From a virus: a DNA stretch of 32,215 nt. The notes under the pieces are model-generated. The model had not been told where the DNA came from. It saw only the letters and a list, made by a program, of their open reading frames with translations, and did no database searches. The stretch covers positions 1 to 32,215 of IMG/VR virus record IMGVR_UViG_3300031027_000035; one strand, 5' to 3'. This document shows positions 13,971 to 20,361 of the stretch, one piece after another. A program made the position numbers and the translations under genes. Position 1 is the first letter of the stretch. The number at the start of each line of letters is the position of its first letter.

Positions 13971-15450
13971 CCTCGTACCAAAATCACTGGCTCTGAAGAT
14001 GGAGCAGTGGCGGAAAGCGGCTAAACCGTGGACGCCATGGCCGTATCAGGAACGCACACTGAAGTTCATGCTAGAGAATCCTCGGTCTGGCTTGCTGCTC
14101 GATCCTGGAATGGGCAAGACAAGCGTTTCATTGGCTATGTTCAAGATATTACTGAAGAAGAAGTTAGCCAAGCGCATGTTGGTCATCGCACCGTTACGGG
14201 CGTGCTACTATACTTGGCCAGCGGAGGTGTGTGATTGGACAGACTTCAAAGACATGCGTATCGCTCTGTTGCATGGTGCCGACAAGGAGAAGAATCTACG
14301 CAATTTGCAACCAGAGCATCAGATCTGCATTATTAATCCTGAGGGCATTCCATGGTTATTCGAGACCATGAAGCGCGCTAAATTGCTGGAAGCTGATGTG
14401 CTGGATATTGATGAATCGTCTCTATGGAAGAGTAGTGCAACGGTGCGTTTCCGCGCTTTGCGGAAGCACCTGCGTACGTTTAAGCGGCGACATATACTCA
14501 CAGGTAGCCCTCGTCCTCGTAACTATCTGGACTTGCATGGGCAGGTGTATCTACTGGATCAGGGTGCAGCGCTGGGAGAGTACATATCCAGCTATCGCAA
14601 TACGTACTTCTTCCCTACCGGCTACCAGATGCGCGAGTGGCAGATACTGCCAGGTGCTGAGAAGAAGATCGACGCGCTGGTAGCGCCCATGATGATGCGT
14701 CTGGACGCCAAGGACTATCTGAAGCTGCCTAAGGAGATGGAGCGCACCCACCGGGTTGATCTACCCACGGCGGCGCGCGTTGAATATGACAAGATTGAGA
14801 ACTCGCTACTCAGTACACTCTTCACGCAGCCGTTGGTGAATTCAGCCAGCGCGCGGTCGAAGTGCTGCCAGATTGCCAACGGATCGGTATACCTGGACTA
14901 CGACCCGGAAGAGAATTGGGGTAACAAGCAACGACCAGTTAAGGTAGTGCACACGGCCAAGGTGGAAGCGGTAGTGGACCTTGTACGTGAGCTACAGGGT
15001 GAGCCGTTACTACTTGGTATCGGTTTCCAGCATGACGTAACGGCGCTGCGGTTGGCGCTGGGTAAGGACGTTCCATGCATCAACGGGCAAACCACACGGT
15101 CGCAAGCGGCGGACTACATCGAGCGGTGGAATAAGGGCCAATTGCCGTTGCTGCTAGGTCACCCGGCCAGCATGGCGCATAGTTTGAATATGCAGAAGTT
15201 CAGCTCTAGACACGTCGGTTACTTCGACATACCAGACAACTACGATCTTTATCACCAATTCTTCCTGCGTGTATTGCGCCAAGGCAACAAATCGGCGTGG
15301 GTCATGAAGCACCACTTCGTCGTCAACAATACGGTGGACATACCAAAGATTCGAAATTTAAGGTCTAAGGAAACTGGGCAGAAGGCGTTTCTAGCGTCCA
15401 TGAAGGAGTACTCGGAAGAAAGAGCTGGTGGTAAGAAAGGGAAGAAGTGA
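13954..15450 (+). CDS. SNF2-like superfamily 2 DNA helicase/translocase
   Basis: This 498-residue ATPase has Walker A LLDPGMGKTS, motif Ia IAPLRACYYTWP, a DEAD-box variant LDIDESS, motif III LTGSPRP and a C-terminal RecA-like half with LLLGHPASMAHSLNMQ and motif VI VLRQGNKS. The order matches phage SNF2-type helicases that replace replicative helicases or remodel DNA-protein complexes. Motif VI lacks the usual double arginine (QxxGRxxR). The start is TTG 13954 or the better-spaced TTG 13960 after GGAAGGGA. It is coupled to the HNH gene by a GTGA overlap. Confidence 0.9.
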   Translation: MTLPTDLVPKSLALKMEQWRKAAKPWTPWPYQERTLKFMLENPRSGLLLDPGMGKTSVSLAMFKILLKKKLAKRMLVIAPLRACYYTWPAEVCDWTDFKDMRIALLHGADKEKNLRNLQPEHQICIINPEGIPWLFETMKRAKLLEADVLDIDESSLWKSSATVRFRALRKHLRTFKRRHILTGSPRPRNYLDLHGQVYLLDQGAALGEYISSYRNTYFFPTGYQMREWQILPGAEKKIDALVAPMMMRLDAKDYLKLPKEMERTHRVDLPTAARVEYDKIENSLLSTLFTQPLVNSASARSKCCQIANGSVYLDYDPEENWGNKQRPVKVVHTAKVEAVVDLVRELQGEPLLLGIGFQHDVTALRLALGKDVPCINGQTTRSQAADYIERWNKGQLPLLLGHPASMAHSLNMQKFSSRHVGYFDIPDNYDLYHQFFLRVLRQGNKSAWVMKHHFVVNNTVDIPKIRNLRSKETGQKAFLASMKEYSEERAGGKKGKK

Positions 15451-15902
15451 GCAGTAAAACTGAAGCACAATACTTACGCGAAGCTACGAAAGTAGGCAAG
15501 TGTCGTCTTCATCCTTCGCGAAATGTAGCCAGACGCGTTTACATTCTACGTCATGGCTACGTACCCAGTCACATATACGTTTGCCATAAATGTGATCAAC
15601 CGCAATGTATCGTGGATACGCATCATTTTCTTGGTACGCAGCTTGACAATGTTCGTGACATGATTCGCAAGGGTAGAAAACGACAGGTAGAGTGGACGTC
15701 TGAAATGCGTGCTAAGAAAGCTGAATCATCTAGAAGTATGTGGGCCGATCCGAAGTTTCACAAAGCACAGAAGAAGCGTATAAAGGATGCTTACGCGAAG
15801 AAAGTGTGGACTAAAGAAGAGCTCGCAGCGAAGTCTGCCGCTGTGAAGCTTGGCCACATCACCAGAGCGATAAATAAAGCAGCAAGAGCGAAGGCGCTAT
15901 AA
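15447..15902 (+). CDS. HNH homing-type endonuclease with NUMOD-like tail
   Basis: A 151-residue protein with the HNH_3 pattern: HGYVPSHIYVCHKCDQPQC, then THHFLGTQLDNVRDM and KGRK. A repeat-like basic DNA-binding tail follows (SEMRAKKAESSRSMWADPKFHKAQKKR), resembling nuclease-associated modular domains. Such free-standing enzymes cut related genomes and spread themselves; some aid phage DNA processing. GTG start in a GTGA overlap with the helicase. Its stop TAA lies inside the TATAAT box at 15898. Confidence 0.88.
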   Translation: MSSKTEAQYLREATKVGKCRLHPSRNVARRVYILRHGYVPSHIYVCHKCDQPQCIVDTHHFLGTQLDNVRDMIRKGRKRQVEWTSEMRAKKAESSRSMWADPKFHKAQKKRIKDAYAKKVWTKEELAAKSAAVKLGHITRAINKAARAKAL

Positions 15903-15930
15903 TTCAAAGAGCGTCAGAAGGAGGCGCTCT
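15898..15930 (+). promoter_or_regulatory. TATAAT box and hairpin holding the ribosome site
   Basis: TATAAT (15898-15903) contains the stop codon of the HNH gene. Five bases on, AGAGCG (15908-15913) pairs with CGCTCT (15925-15930). The loop contains AGAAGGAGG, the ribosome site of the gene at 15935. The box-to-stem spacing puts the stem at or near the 5' end of a transcript. No TTGACA is seen. Confidence 0.55.
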
Positions 15931-15934
15931 GAAA

Positions 15935-16225
15935 ATGAACTGCATCGCGAGAGTTCCCATGGGTGGGCGCAGCGTTAGTATGCGCTCGTGCTTACGCGCC
16001 GCATGCGTGGGCGGTTACTGTACGCAGCACAATCCAGAAAATGTGGCTAGGAAAGCTGAAGAGCGAAGCGCCAAGTGGGATGCCGCGCAGAAGGAGCGCG
16101 TAAAGAAGTTTAGCTGTCTACCGTGCGCTATTGCGCTACTGAAACGTGCGCAAGCCCAGCTTCGCGTTGACAGCAAGTTGAACAAGGACGTTGAGAAGTT
16201 CCTGCGGGAGGTCTCCAATGGTTGA
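15935..16225 (+). CDS. Small Cys-rich, zinc-finger-like protein, 96 aa
   Basis: The N-terminus has RSCLRAACVGGYCTQHNP, a Cys/His pattern seen in small phage zinc proteins. A basic helix (EERSAKWDAAQKERVKK), a CLPC pair and a charged C-terminal helix follow. Metal binding and nucleic acid contact are likely but unproven. AAGGAGG sits in the hairpin loop 13 bases upstream. Confidence 0.65.
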   Translation: MNCIARVPMGGRSVSMRSCLRAACVGGYCTQHNPENVARKAEERSAKWDAAQKERVKKFSCLPCAIALLKRAQAQLRVDSKLNKDVEKFLREVSNG

Positions 16226-16712
16226 GCAGCTGGAACTCCCCGTAAACGCGGTAGAAGTAGTGCCGCAGCCTGGACTCTTGGCTACGTGGGCCGAGGTCCA
16301 GGCATTCATCTTTGCCGGCAAGGCGACGTTCACCCTGGTGTCGCTGAAGACGGGCGTACGCTTCACGTACAAGGTCACCAAGCGCAAAGAGAATCCGGCC
16401 GACGACACTGTGTACTTCGCAAACCTACTGCGTGGCCCCGACAACACGTCGGACTTTGCGTACATGGGTGTTCTTCGTAAAGACCCGGCGCGCTTCTTCT
16501 GGACGGCTACCAGCGGCAAGGTCGGCCGGCAAGCGGCGGCGTACAAGGCGCTGGTCTGGTTCGTGGACGCCATGAAGTGTGGGCGCGAGGTGCTTGGCGA
16601 TACGCTGGCGGTCTGGCATGAGGGAGCGTGCGGTCGGTGCGGTCGGAAGCTTACGGTTCCAGGCTCCATCGCGGCGGGTCTTGGCCCCGAGTGTGCAGGG
16701 AGGATGGTATGA
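16218..16712 (+). CDS. DUF6011-type zinc protein
   Basis: This 164-residue protein ends with CGRCGRKLTVPGSIAAGLGPECAGR, the Cys4 signature of the DUF6011 family in actinobacterial and phage proteins. The N-terminal 120 residues look like a separate alpha/beta domain (FTLVSLKTGVRFTYKVTK, DFAYMGVLRKD). ATG 16218 follows GGGAGG and overlaps the previous stop. Function unknown. Confidence 0.75.
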   Translation: MVEQLELPVNAVEVVPQPGLLATWAEVQAFIFAGKATFTLVSLKTGVRFTYKVTKRKENPADDTVYFANLLRGPDNTSDFAYMGVLRKDPARFFWTATSGKVGRQAAAYKALVWFVDAMKCGREVLGDTLAVWHEGACGRCGRKLTVPGSIAAGLGPECAGRMV

Positions 16713-16900
16713 CCTTTGAGCAAGAGTACACCGAAGAAGAGGTCACGATGTTACTGCGCGGATTAGACCTGTTGGCAACTGAGATGCGTCAAGCGCAGTA
16801 CGTTGCCGTGCGTGACGGCAACAAGCCGTTCGTCAAGCACAATGCGTATTTTCTTGGAGTTTTACGTAAACTCCGCGAGAAGCTGCGTTCAGAGGTATAA
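16709..16900 (+). CDS. Hypothetical helical protein, 63 aa
   Basis: ATGA overlap with the DUF6011 gene, with GGGAGG upstream. The product is an acidic then basic helical pair (EQEYTEEEVTMLLRGLDLLATEM..., GVLRKLREKLRSEV). Its stop TAA forms part of the TATAAT box at 16896. Function unknown. Confidence 0.6.
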   Translation: MTFEQEYTEEEVTMLLRGLDLLATEMRQAQYVAVRDGNKPFVKHNAYFLGVLRKLREKLRSEV

Positions 16901-16926
16901 TGTTTTCAGCGGACTGAAGGGGCCGC
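16856..16926 (+). promoter_or_regulatory. TATAAT box with upstream palindrome and downstream hairpin
   Basis: TATAAT (16896-16901) overlaps the upstream stop codon. Upstream, GGAGTTT (16856-16862) and AAACTCC (16868-16874) form an inverted repeat that could bind a dimeric regulator. Downstream, TTCAG/CTGAA (16905-16909, 16914-16918) or GCGG/CCGC (16909-16912, 16923-16926) can pair around the AAGGGG ribosome site of the gene at 16933. Confidence 0.45.
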
Positions 16927-16932
16927 CAAGAC

Positions 16933-17118
16933 ATGACAAAGATAATGGCACGGCATCACAAGACACGCGTTGCGAACTGTAAAGGGCGCATGCGTGGTGA
17001 ACGTTCTGAATACGGTGTGTGGGCTTATTGGTGTCCAGAAGCTCAGAAGTCGACGAAGACTAGTGGCTGGACCGCGCAGCCTTGCACGTGCGCAAAGAAG
17101 GCGGCCAGCGATGCCTAA
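16933..17118 (+). CDS. Small basic Cys-containing protein, 61 aa
   Basis: ATG 16933 follows AAGGGG by about 11 bases. The product is basic at first (MARHHKTRVANCKGRMRGER) with Cys residues spaced NC..., WCP and CTC, a possible zinc site. It overlaps the next gene by 8 bases. Function unknown. Confidence 0.55.
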   Translation: MTKIMARHHKTRVANCKGRMRGERSEYGVWAYWCPEAQKSTKTSGWTAQPCTCAKKAASDA

Positions 17119-17335
17119 GCTCACCGTCCTTTGCCTGAACGACTATCCGATAGGCGTCTACTCATCCGAGCAGTTCGCCGAGTTCGCCGCCGTCGTGGAC
17201 TGGAAGGGCCGCGAGCCGCGCTGGCGGGAACAGGGCTTGAAGTTCAAGGAGTCGTTCGACGGTACCATCGGCTCCTACGTCAAATGGCACTACCACCAGC
17301 ACGAGTTTGAAGTGGATGCGGAGGCGCGGCTATGA
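17111..17335 (+). CDS. Hypothetical protein, 74 aa
   Basis: ATG 17111 overlaps the previous stop, with GAAGG 11-15 bases upstream. The sequence (MPKLTVLCLNDYPIGVYSSE, then DGTIGSYVKWHYHQHEFEVD) has a strand-helix pattern and a cluster of His residues. No family recognised. Confidence 0.55.
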   Translation: MPKLTVLCLNDYPIGVYSSEQFAEFAAVVDWKGREPRWREQGLKFKESFDGTIGSYVKWHYHQHEFEVDAEARL

Positions 17336-17532
17336 GTGAACAATCTAGACGCATAGCTGCAGAGCAAAGACGCTCCACTATTCTCTCTAAGCGTTTCAAG
17401 ACAATGGCCGATCACATTAACTCGCTTCGTGACAGTCAGTTTGAAACTCTAGACATCAGCGAAGAAAAGTTGCTTATCAACATGGAACAATGCTTACTGG
17501 CGCTGGCAAAAGCGCGGATTGGAGCGAGATGA
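17332..17532 (+). CDS. Hypothetical helical protein, 66 aa
   Basis: ATGA overlap at both ends. The protein is charged and helical (SRRIAAEQRRSTILSKRF, then EEKLLINMEQCLLALAKARI). It could be a small DNA- or protein-binding factor, but nothing is diagnostic. Confidence 0.55.
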   Translation: MSEQSRRIAAEQRRSTILSKRFKTMADHINSLRDSQFETLDISEEKLLINMEQCLLALAKARIGAR

Positions 17533-17759
17533 GTAAGCCATTCTCCGTCATGGTTCCTTGCCCCGGCGTTACCAACGACGGTCTTGCCGGCCACTCTATG
17601 CGCGACTTCTGTTCGTCGTGCGCGCCGCATTGGGAGCAATATCCAACGTGCCCAACGCATCATCGGAAGCTACCATCCAGCGGATTCTGCAGCGATTGTA
17701 AGAAGTTCTACCGCGAACCGGAGCGTTTGGATCTCTCGGAGTACAAGGGGTTTGCATGA
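17529..17759 (+). CDS. Zinc-ribbon-like protein, 76 aa
   Basis: ATG 17529 overlaps the previous stop. Cysteine pairs (FCSSC and FCSDC) with a further CPTHH between them suggest one or two zinc ribbons, and the C-terminus is charged (FYREPERLDLSEY). It ends in an ATGA overlap. Function unknown. Confidence 0.6.
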   Translation: MSKPFSVMVPCPGVTNDGLAGHSMRDFCSSCAPHWEQYPTCPTHHRKLPSSGFCSDCKKFYREPERLDLSEYKGFA

Positions 17760-17935
17760 AACTCTTGAGCGATCCAATCACCTTGGAAGAGCTTGAAGTC
17801 GTCCTAGCGCGCGTACTGGATTCGCCATTCGAAGTTGACAAGTGGCGGTCCACTGTAGAGGACGCGTACATCCGCATCGGCGGAAAGAACGCGCGGCTGG
17901 TACAGCCAACGAAGAGGGAGTTCCTCCATGGCTAA
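17756..17935 (+). CDS. Hypothetical protein, 59 aa
   Basis: ATG 17756 overlaps the zinc-ribbon stop, and TAA 17933-17935 overlaps the next ATG. The product (MKLLSDPITLEELEVVLARV..., VDKWRSTVEDAYIRI) is acidic and helical. No family recognised. The chain of overlaps argues that it is translated. Confidence 0.55.
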   Translation: MKLLSDPITLEELEVVLARVLDSPFEVDKWRSTVEDAYIRIGGKNARLVQPTKREFLHG

Positions 17936-18119
17936 ACAACGCGTGGTCGTCAACGGCACGGAGTACAACCTGATCATACCGCATGGACAAGAAATCACGC
18001 TTTCCAGCGATAAGCACGCTGCGACTATGACCACGACCCTCCACGAACTTCAAACGCAGTACGGCGTGAAGACGGCGTACTTTGTGCGGTTGGCACTGAA
18101 TGAGTGGAGACGGCGATGA
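17928..18119 (+). CDS. Hypothetical protein, 63 aa
   Basis: GAGGGAG lies about 8 bases before ATG 17928. A mixed beta start (QRVVVNGTEYNLIIPHG) is followed by a helix ending in LALNEWRRR, a fold reminiscent of small phage regulators, but the family is not recognised. It overlaps the next gene by ATGA. Confidence 0.55.
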   Translation: MAKQRVVVNGTEYNLIIPHGQEITLSSDKHAATMTTTLHELQTQYGVKTAYFVRLALNEWRRR

Positions 18120-18400
18120 TCTTCCTACTATTCGTAACGAACATACTCACGATGTGGCTGCTGTGGCTGGCGATCTACCGCCTGCATCAAGCGAAGAAGC
18201 GCCCACTGATTACGGCTGAGCTCAAAGTGGAACGCACGCAGCGCGTAGAGCATTCCACGTTGACCGACGATGTGATCAGCGCGTTGATGAATCTCGGTTA
18301 CAAGAAGAAGGTAGCGCAGCGTGCGGTAACTGAGGTGGTCGGCAACGGCTGGACGACGTTCGACGACCTGTTCCGCGCGGCGCTGAGGAGGGCGGGATGA
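18116..18400 (+). CDS. Membrane-anchored RuvA C-terminal-like domain protein
   Basis: A 94-residue protein with an N-terminal transmembrane helix (about 2-22: FLLFVTNILTMWLLWLAI). After a basic linker comes a domain resembling the RuvA C-terminal/UBA-like three-helix bundle (DDVISALMNLGYKKKVAQRAV). In RuvA this bundle contacts RuvB; the combination with a membrane anchor is unusual. ATG 18116 overlaps the previous stop. The assignment rests on sequence pattern only. Confidence 0.6.
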   Translation: MIFLLFVTNILTMWLLWLAIYRLHQAKKRPLITAELKVERTQRVEHSTLTDDVISALMNLGYKKKVAQRAVTEVVGNGWTTFDDLFRAALRRAG

Positions 18401-18585
18401 CACCGGATCGTGGGACTGAGGTCGTGTATACAGCGCCCAATGGAACGTCGTTCCAGGCGGTCGTAGTGAATGGTCGTCTGGAGGATGACGGGCTTTTGGC
18501 GATTCGGCACAAAGCGGATGGCCGGTTGGTGTTCGCGAATCCAGATTTTCTGGAGAAAGTCGTAGTTCCAGAAAACGAGCTATAA
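18397..18585 (+). CDS. Hypothetical protein, 62 aa
   Basis: ATGA overlap with the RuvA-like gene, with GAGGAGG upstream. A small, probably SH3-like beta protein (GTEVVYTAPNGTSFQAVVVNG, then LVFANPDFLEKVVVP). Its final codons overlap the operator-like repeat and the TATAAT box that drives the next gene. Confidence 0.6.
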   Translation: MTPDRGTEVVYTAPNGTSFQAVVVNGRLEDDGLLAIRHKADGRLVFANPDFLEKVVVPENEL

Positions 18586-18610
18586 TCCTAATCAGCGCAC
18601 AAGGAGCGCT
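18546..18610 (+). promoter_or_regulatory. Operator-like repeat, TATAAT box and ribosome-site hairpin
   Basis: TTTTCTGGA (18546-18554) and TCCAGAAAA (18567-18575) form an inverted repeat over the -35 region. TATAAT lies at 18581-18586 and includes the upstream stop. AGCGC (18594-18598) pairs with GCGCT (18606-18610) around the loop ACAAGGA, which holds most of the ribosome site for ATG 18616. The same nonamer pair recurs at 19672-19710. Confidence 0.6.
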
Positions 18611-18615
18611 ACCCA

Positions 18616-19647
18616 ATGCCTGAAGTGATCTCAGAAAACATCGTCCGCAAGATTCAACTCCTCCTCCAACTCGCAGAGCGCGCCGCTGGTAACGAAGTGG
18701 AAGCCGCCGCCGCCATGGCGAAGGCTCAAGAGCTTCTAGCACAGTACAACCTGGACCTCGCCACCGTACAAGACAAAGTCGTCAAGGGCGGTACGAACAC
18801 GCCGGACGACGCCATGGCGAAGCGTGATTACGCCGTAACGAAGCGTTCAGCCATGTACCAGTGGCAGCGGAATCTTGTGCGCGCTTTGGCCGAGGCGAAC
18901 TACTGCATCTACTGGACGGCCGAGGTACAGGAAGAGCTCTACATTCCGAAGAGCAAACGGAAGTACGATGATGACGAGGCCATGCAGAAGCGTTGGGTGA
19001 AGCGTCATAAGGTGCTTGGACGCACCGCCAACACGATGTCGGTCTTGATGATGGTGGACTACTTGATGGACACGATTGAACGTCTACTACCGTACGAACA
19101 GAAAGAGCGACTCAGCCGGTCGGCTAGCAGCTGGCGCGAGGGCTGCTCTGATCGTCTGATTCAGCGCATCCAGGCGAAGGCCGAAGCCATGAAGAAAGCG
19201 GATTACGCCACTCAGGGAGAAGCTGCTTACACCACGGCCATCGCGTTACGGAACGTCGCTACCGCTGAGGAGATCGGGAACTACGACTTCCAGAACGGCG
19301 CGGGTGCGTGGGCGGCGCGCGCCGCACGTATGAAGGCGAACGAAGAGCGTTGGGCCGCGCAGGACAAGTTGAACGCTGAACGCGAAGCCAAGGAGCTCGC
19401 GGAACTGGAAGCGAAATTGGCACTGGAAACGCCTGCGCAGAAAGCCAAGCGTCTGAAAGCGGAAGCGCGTGAAGCGGAACGGCGCGCTAAGTACAGCGAA
19501 CGGTATTGGGAGGCTCAGGATCGCAAGGCGTATCGTGAAGCTTCGCGACGTGACCACGGAGCGTATCGGGCCGGGTCGGCAACGGCGGAGAAAATCGGCC
19601 TTGACGACCAGCTGAAGTCTGGTAAGACTGCTGGAAATCTAAGCTAA
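18616..19647 (+). CDS. DUF2786-containing protein
   Basis: A 343-residue protein whose N-terminus (RKIQLLLQLAERAAGNEVEA, then KAQELLAQYNL) is a DUF2786 domain, common in phages and bacteria and of unknown function. The middle (about 70-200) is helical. The C-terminal 120 residues are a long Ala/Glu/Lys/Arg-rich helix (KLNAEREAKELAELEAKLAL) likely to form a coiled coil. AAGGAG lies 9 bases before the ATG, in a hairpin loop. It is the first gene of its own promoter. Confidence 0.8.
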   Translation: MPEVISENIVRKIQLLLQLAERAAGNEVEAAAAMAKAQELLAQYNLDLATVQDKVVKGGTNTPDDAMAKRDYAVTKRSAMYQWQRNLVRALAEANYCIYWTAEVQEELYIPKSKRKYDDDEAMQKRWVKRHKVLGRTANTMSVLMMVDYLMDTIERLLPYEQKERLSRSASSWREGCSDRLIQRIQAKAEAMKKADYATQGEAAYTTAIALRNVATAEEIGNYDFQNGAGAWAARAARMKANEERWAAQDKLNAEREAKELAELEAKLALETPAQKAKRLKAEAREAERRAKYSERYWEAQDRKAYREASRRDHGAYRAGSATAEKIGLDDQLKSGKTAGNLS

Positions 19648-19671
19648 GTCGTTGAAATTGGGCCAGTTGCA

Positions 19672-19748
19672 CTCCAGAAAAATAGTTTTCAGATTCTCTG
19701 TTTTCTGGAGTATAATCATTTCAGTGGCAAGAAGCCACTCAAAAGGAG
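19672..19748 (+). promoter_or_regulatory. Operator-like repeat, TATAAT box and 5' hairpin
   Basis: CTCCAGAAAA (19672-19681) and TTTTCTGGAG (19701-19710) are a perfect 10-bp inverted repeat directly abutting TATAAT (19711-19716). Six bases on, AGTGGC (19723-19728) pairs with GCCACT (19734-19739). The ribosome site AAGGAG (19743-19748) follows the stem. This is the clearest promoter in the window and lies in a true gap of 107 bases. Confidence 0.65.
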
Positions 19749-19754
19749 CCTCAA

Positions 19755-20138
19755 ATGAACCTCACCGATAAACTCACAATCGCCGCCCTAGTTGGAATCG
19801 CCTCCATCGGTCTGTCACAGACCCCGACCGTCAAGCCGGTGTCGCTCGCCACCACCGCGCCGTCTACGTCATTCGTAGTGCCTACCGCTCAGCCCGTTAC
19901 CGCGTCGCTCTTCGCGAACGACGGTCCGATCAAGCCGGGTGCGAAGCTCGTAGTGGTAGGTAACGGTTGGTACAAGGCGTCGCCCACTACGTACGAGTTC
20001 CGTTCGGCCGGCAAGCTGATCGCGACGGTCGATTGCTCTCCTAACGGTACGTGGTACGCTCACCTTCACGCTGGTGCCACGCTGGTTGCATTCACCACCC
20101 TGGACGCCGCGCAGTCGTTCATTGCTTCCAGCCGCTAG
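19755..20138 (+). CDS. Secreted or envelope-associated protein candidate, 127 aa
   Basis: The N-terminus (MNLTDKLTIAALVGIASIGLS) resembles a signal peptide. The mature part is Thr/Ala/Pro-rich, then a beta-rich domain with KLVVVGNGWYKA and the end TLDAAQSFIASSR. AAGGAG precedes the ATG by 6 bases behind a dedicated promoter. An exported role is an inference from the leader only. Family not recognised. Confidence 0.65.
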   Translation: MNLTDKLTIAALVGIASIGLSQTPTVKPVSLATTAPSTSFVVPTAQPVTASLFANDGPIKPGAKLVVVGNGWYKASPTTYEFRSAGKLIATVDCSPNGTWYAHLHAGATLVAFTTLDAAQSFIASSR

Positions 20139-20175
20139 TAGCTCGTCTTCACGCCTCTCTAACCTTCGTAGATAT

Positions 20176-20196
20176 AGCGGTACAGGCCGCTAAGGA
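20176..20196 (+). promoter_or_regulatory. Short hairpin ending just before a ribosome site
   Basis: AGCGG and CCGCT pair around TACAGG, followed at once by the AAGGAG ribosome site of the gene at 20205. The layout copies the hairpin-then-ribosome-site arrangement at 19723-19748, but no TATAAT box precedes it. Confidence 0.4.
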
Positions 20197-20204
20197 GAAA
20201 CAAA

Positions 20205-20360
20205 ATGCCACAGTCCATGCAACAGAAGCGCAAGAACTCCCTCGAACTTCTCAAGTCAGCACTCATCAGCCGCATCGCGCAGGAAGAGTTCAAGAAGGCT
20301 GAGAACCTCGCCCGCATGATCCAGTTCACCGAAGCCGCCATCGCGAAGGGTGGACGCTAA
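20205..20360 (+). CDS. Small helical protein, 51 aa
   Basis: AAGGAG lies 7 bases before the ATG. The product is one or two charged helices (SMQQKRKNSLELLKSALISR, EEFKKAENLARMIQF). It ends one base before the next start, so it is probably co-translated with the large Lys/Ala-rich protein. Function unknown. Confidence 0.65.
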   Translation: MPQSMQQKRKNSLELLKSALISRIAQEEFKKAENLARMIQFTEAAIAKGGR

Positions 20361-20361
20361 C

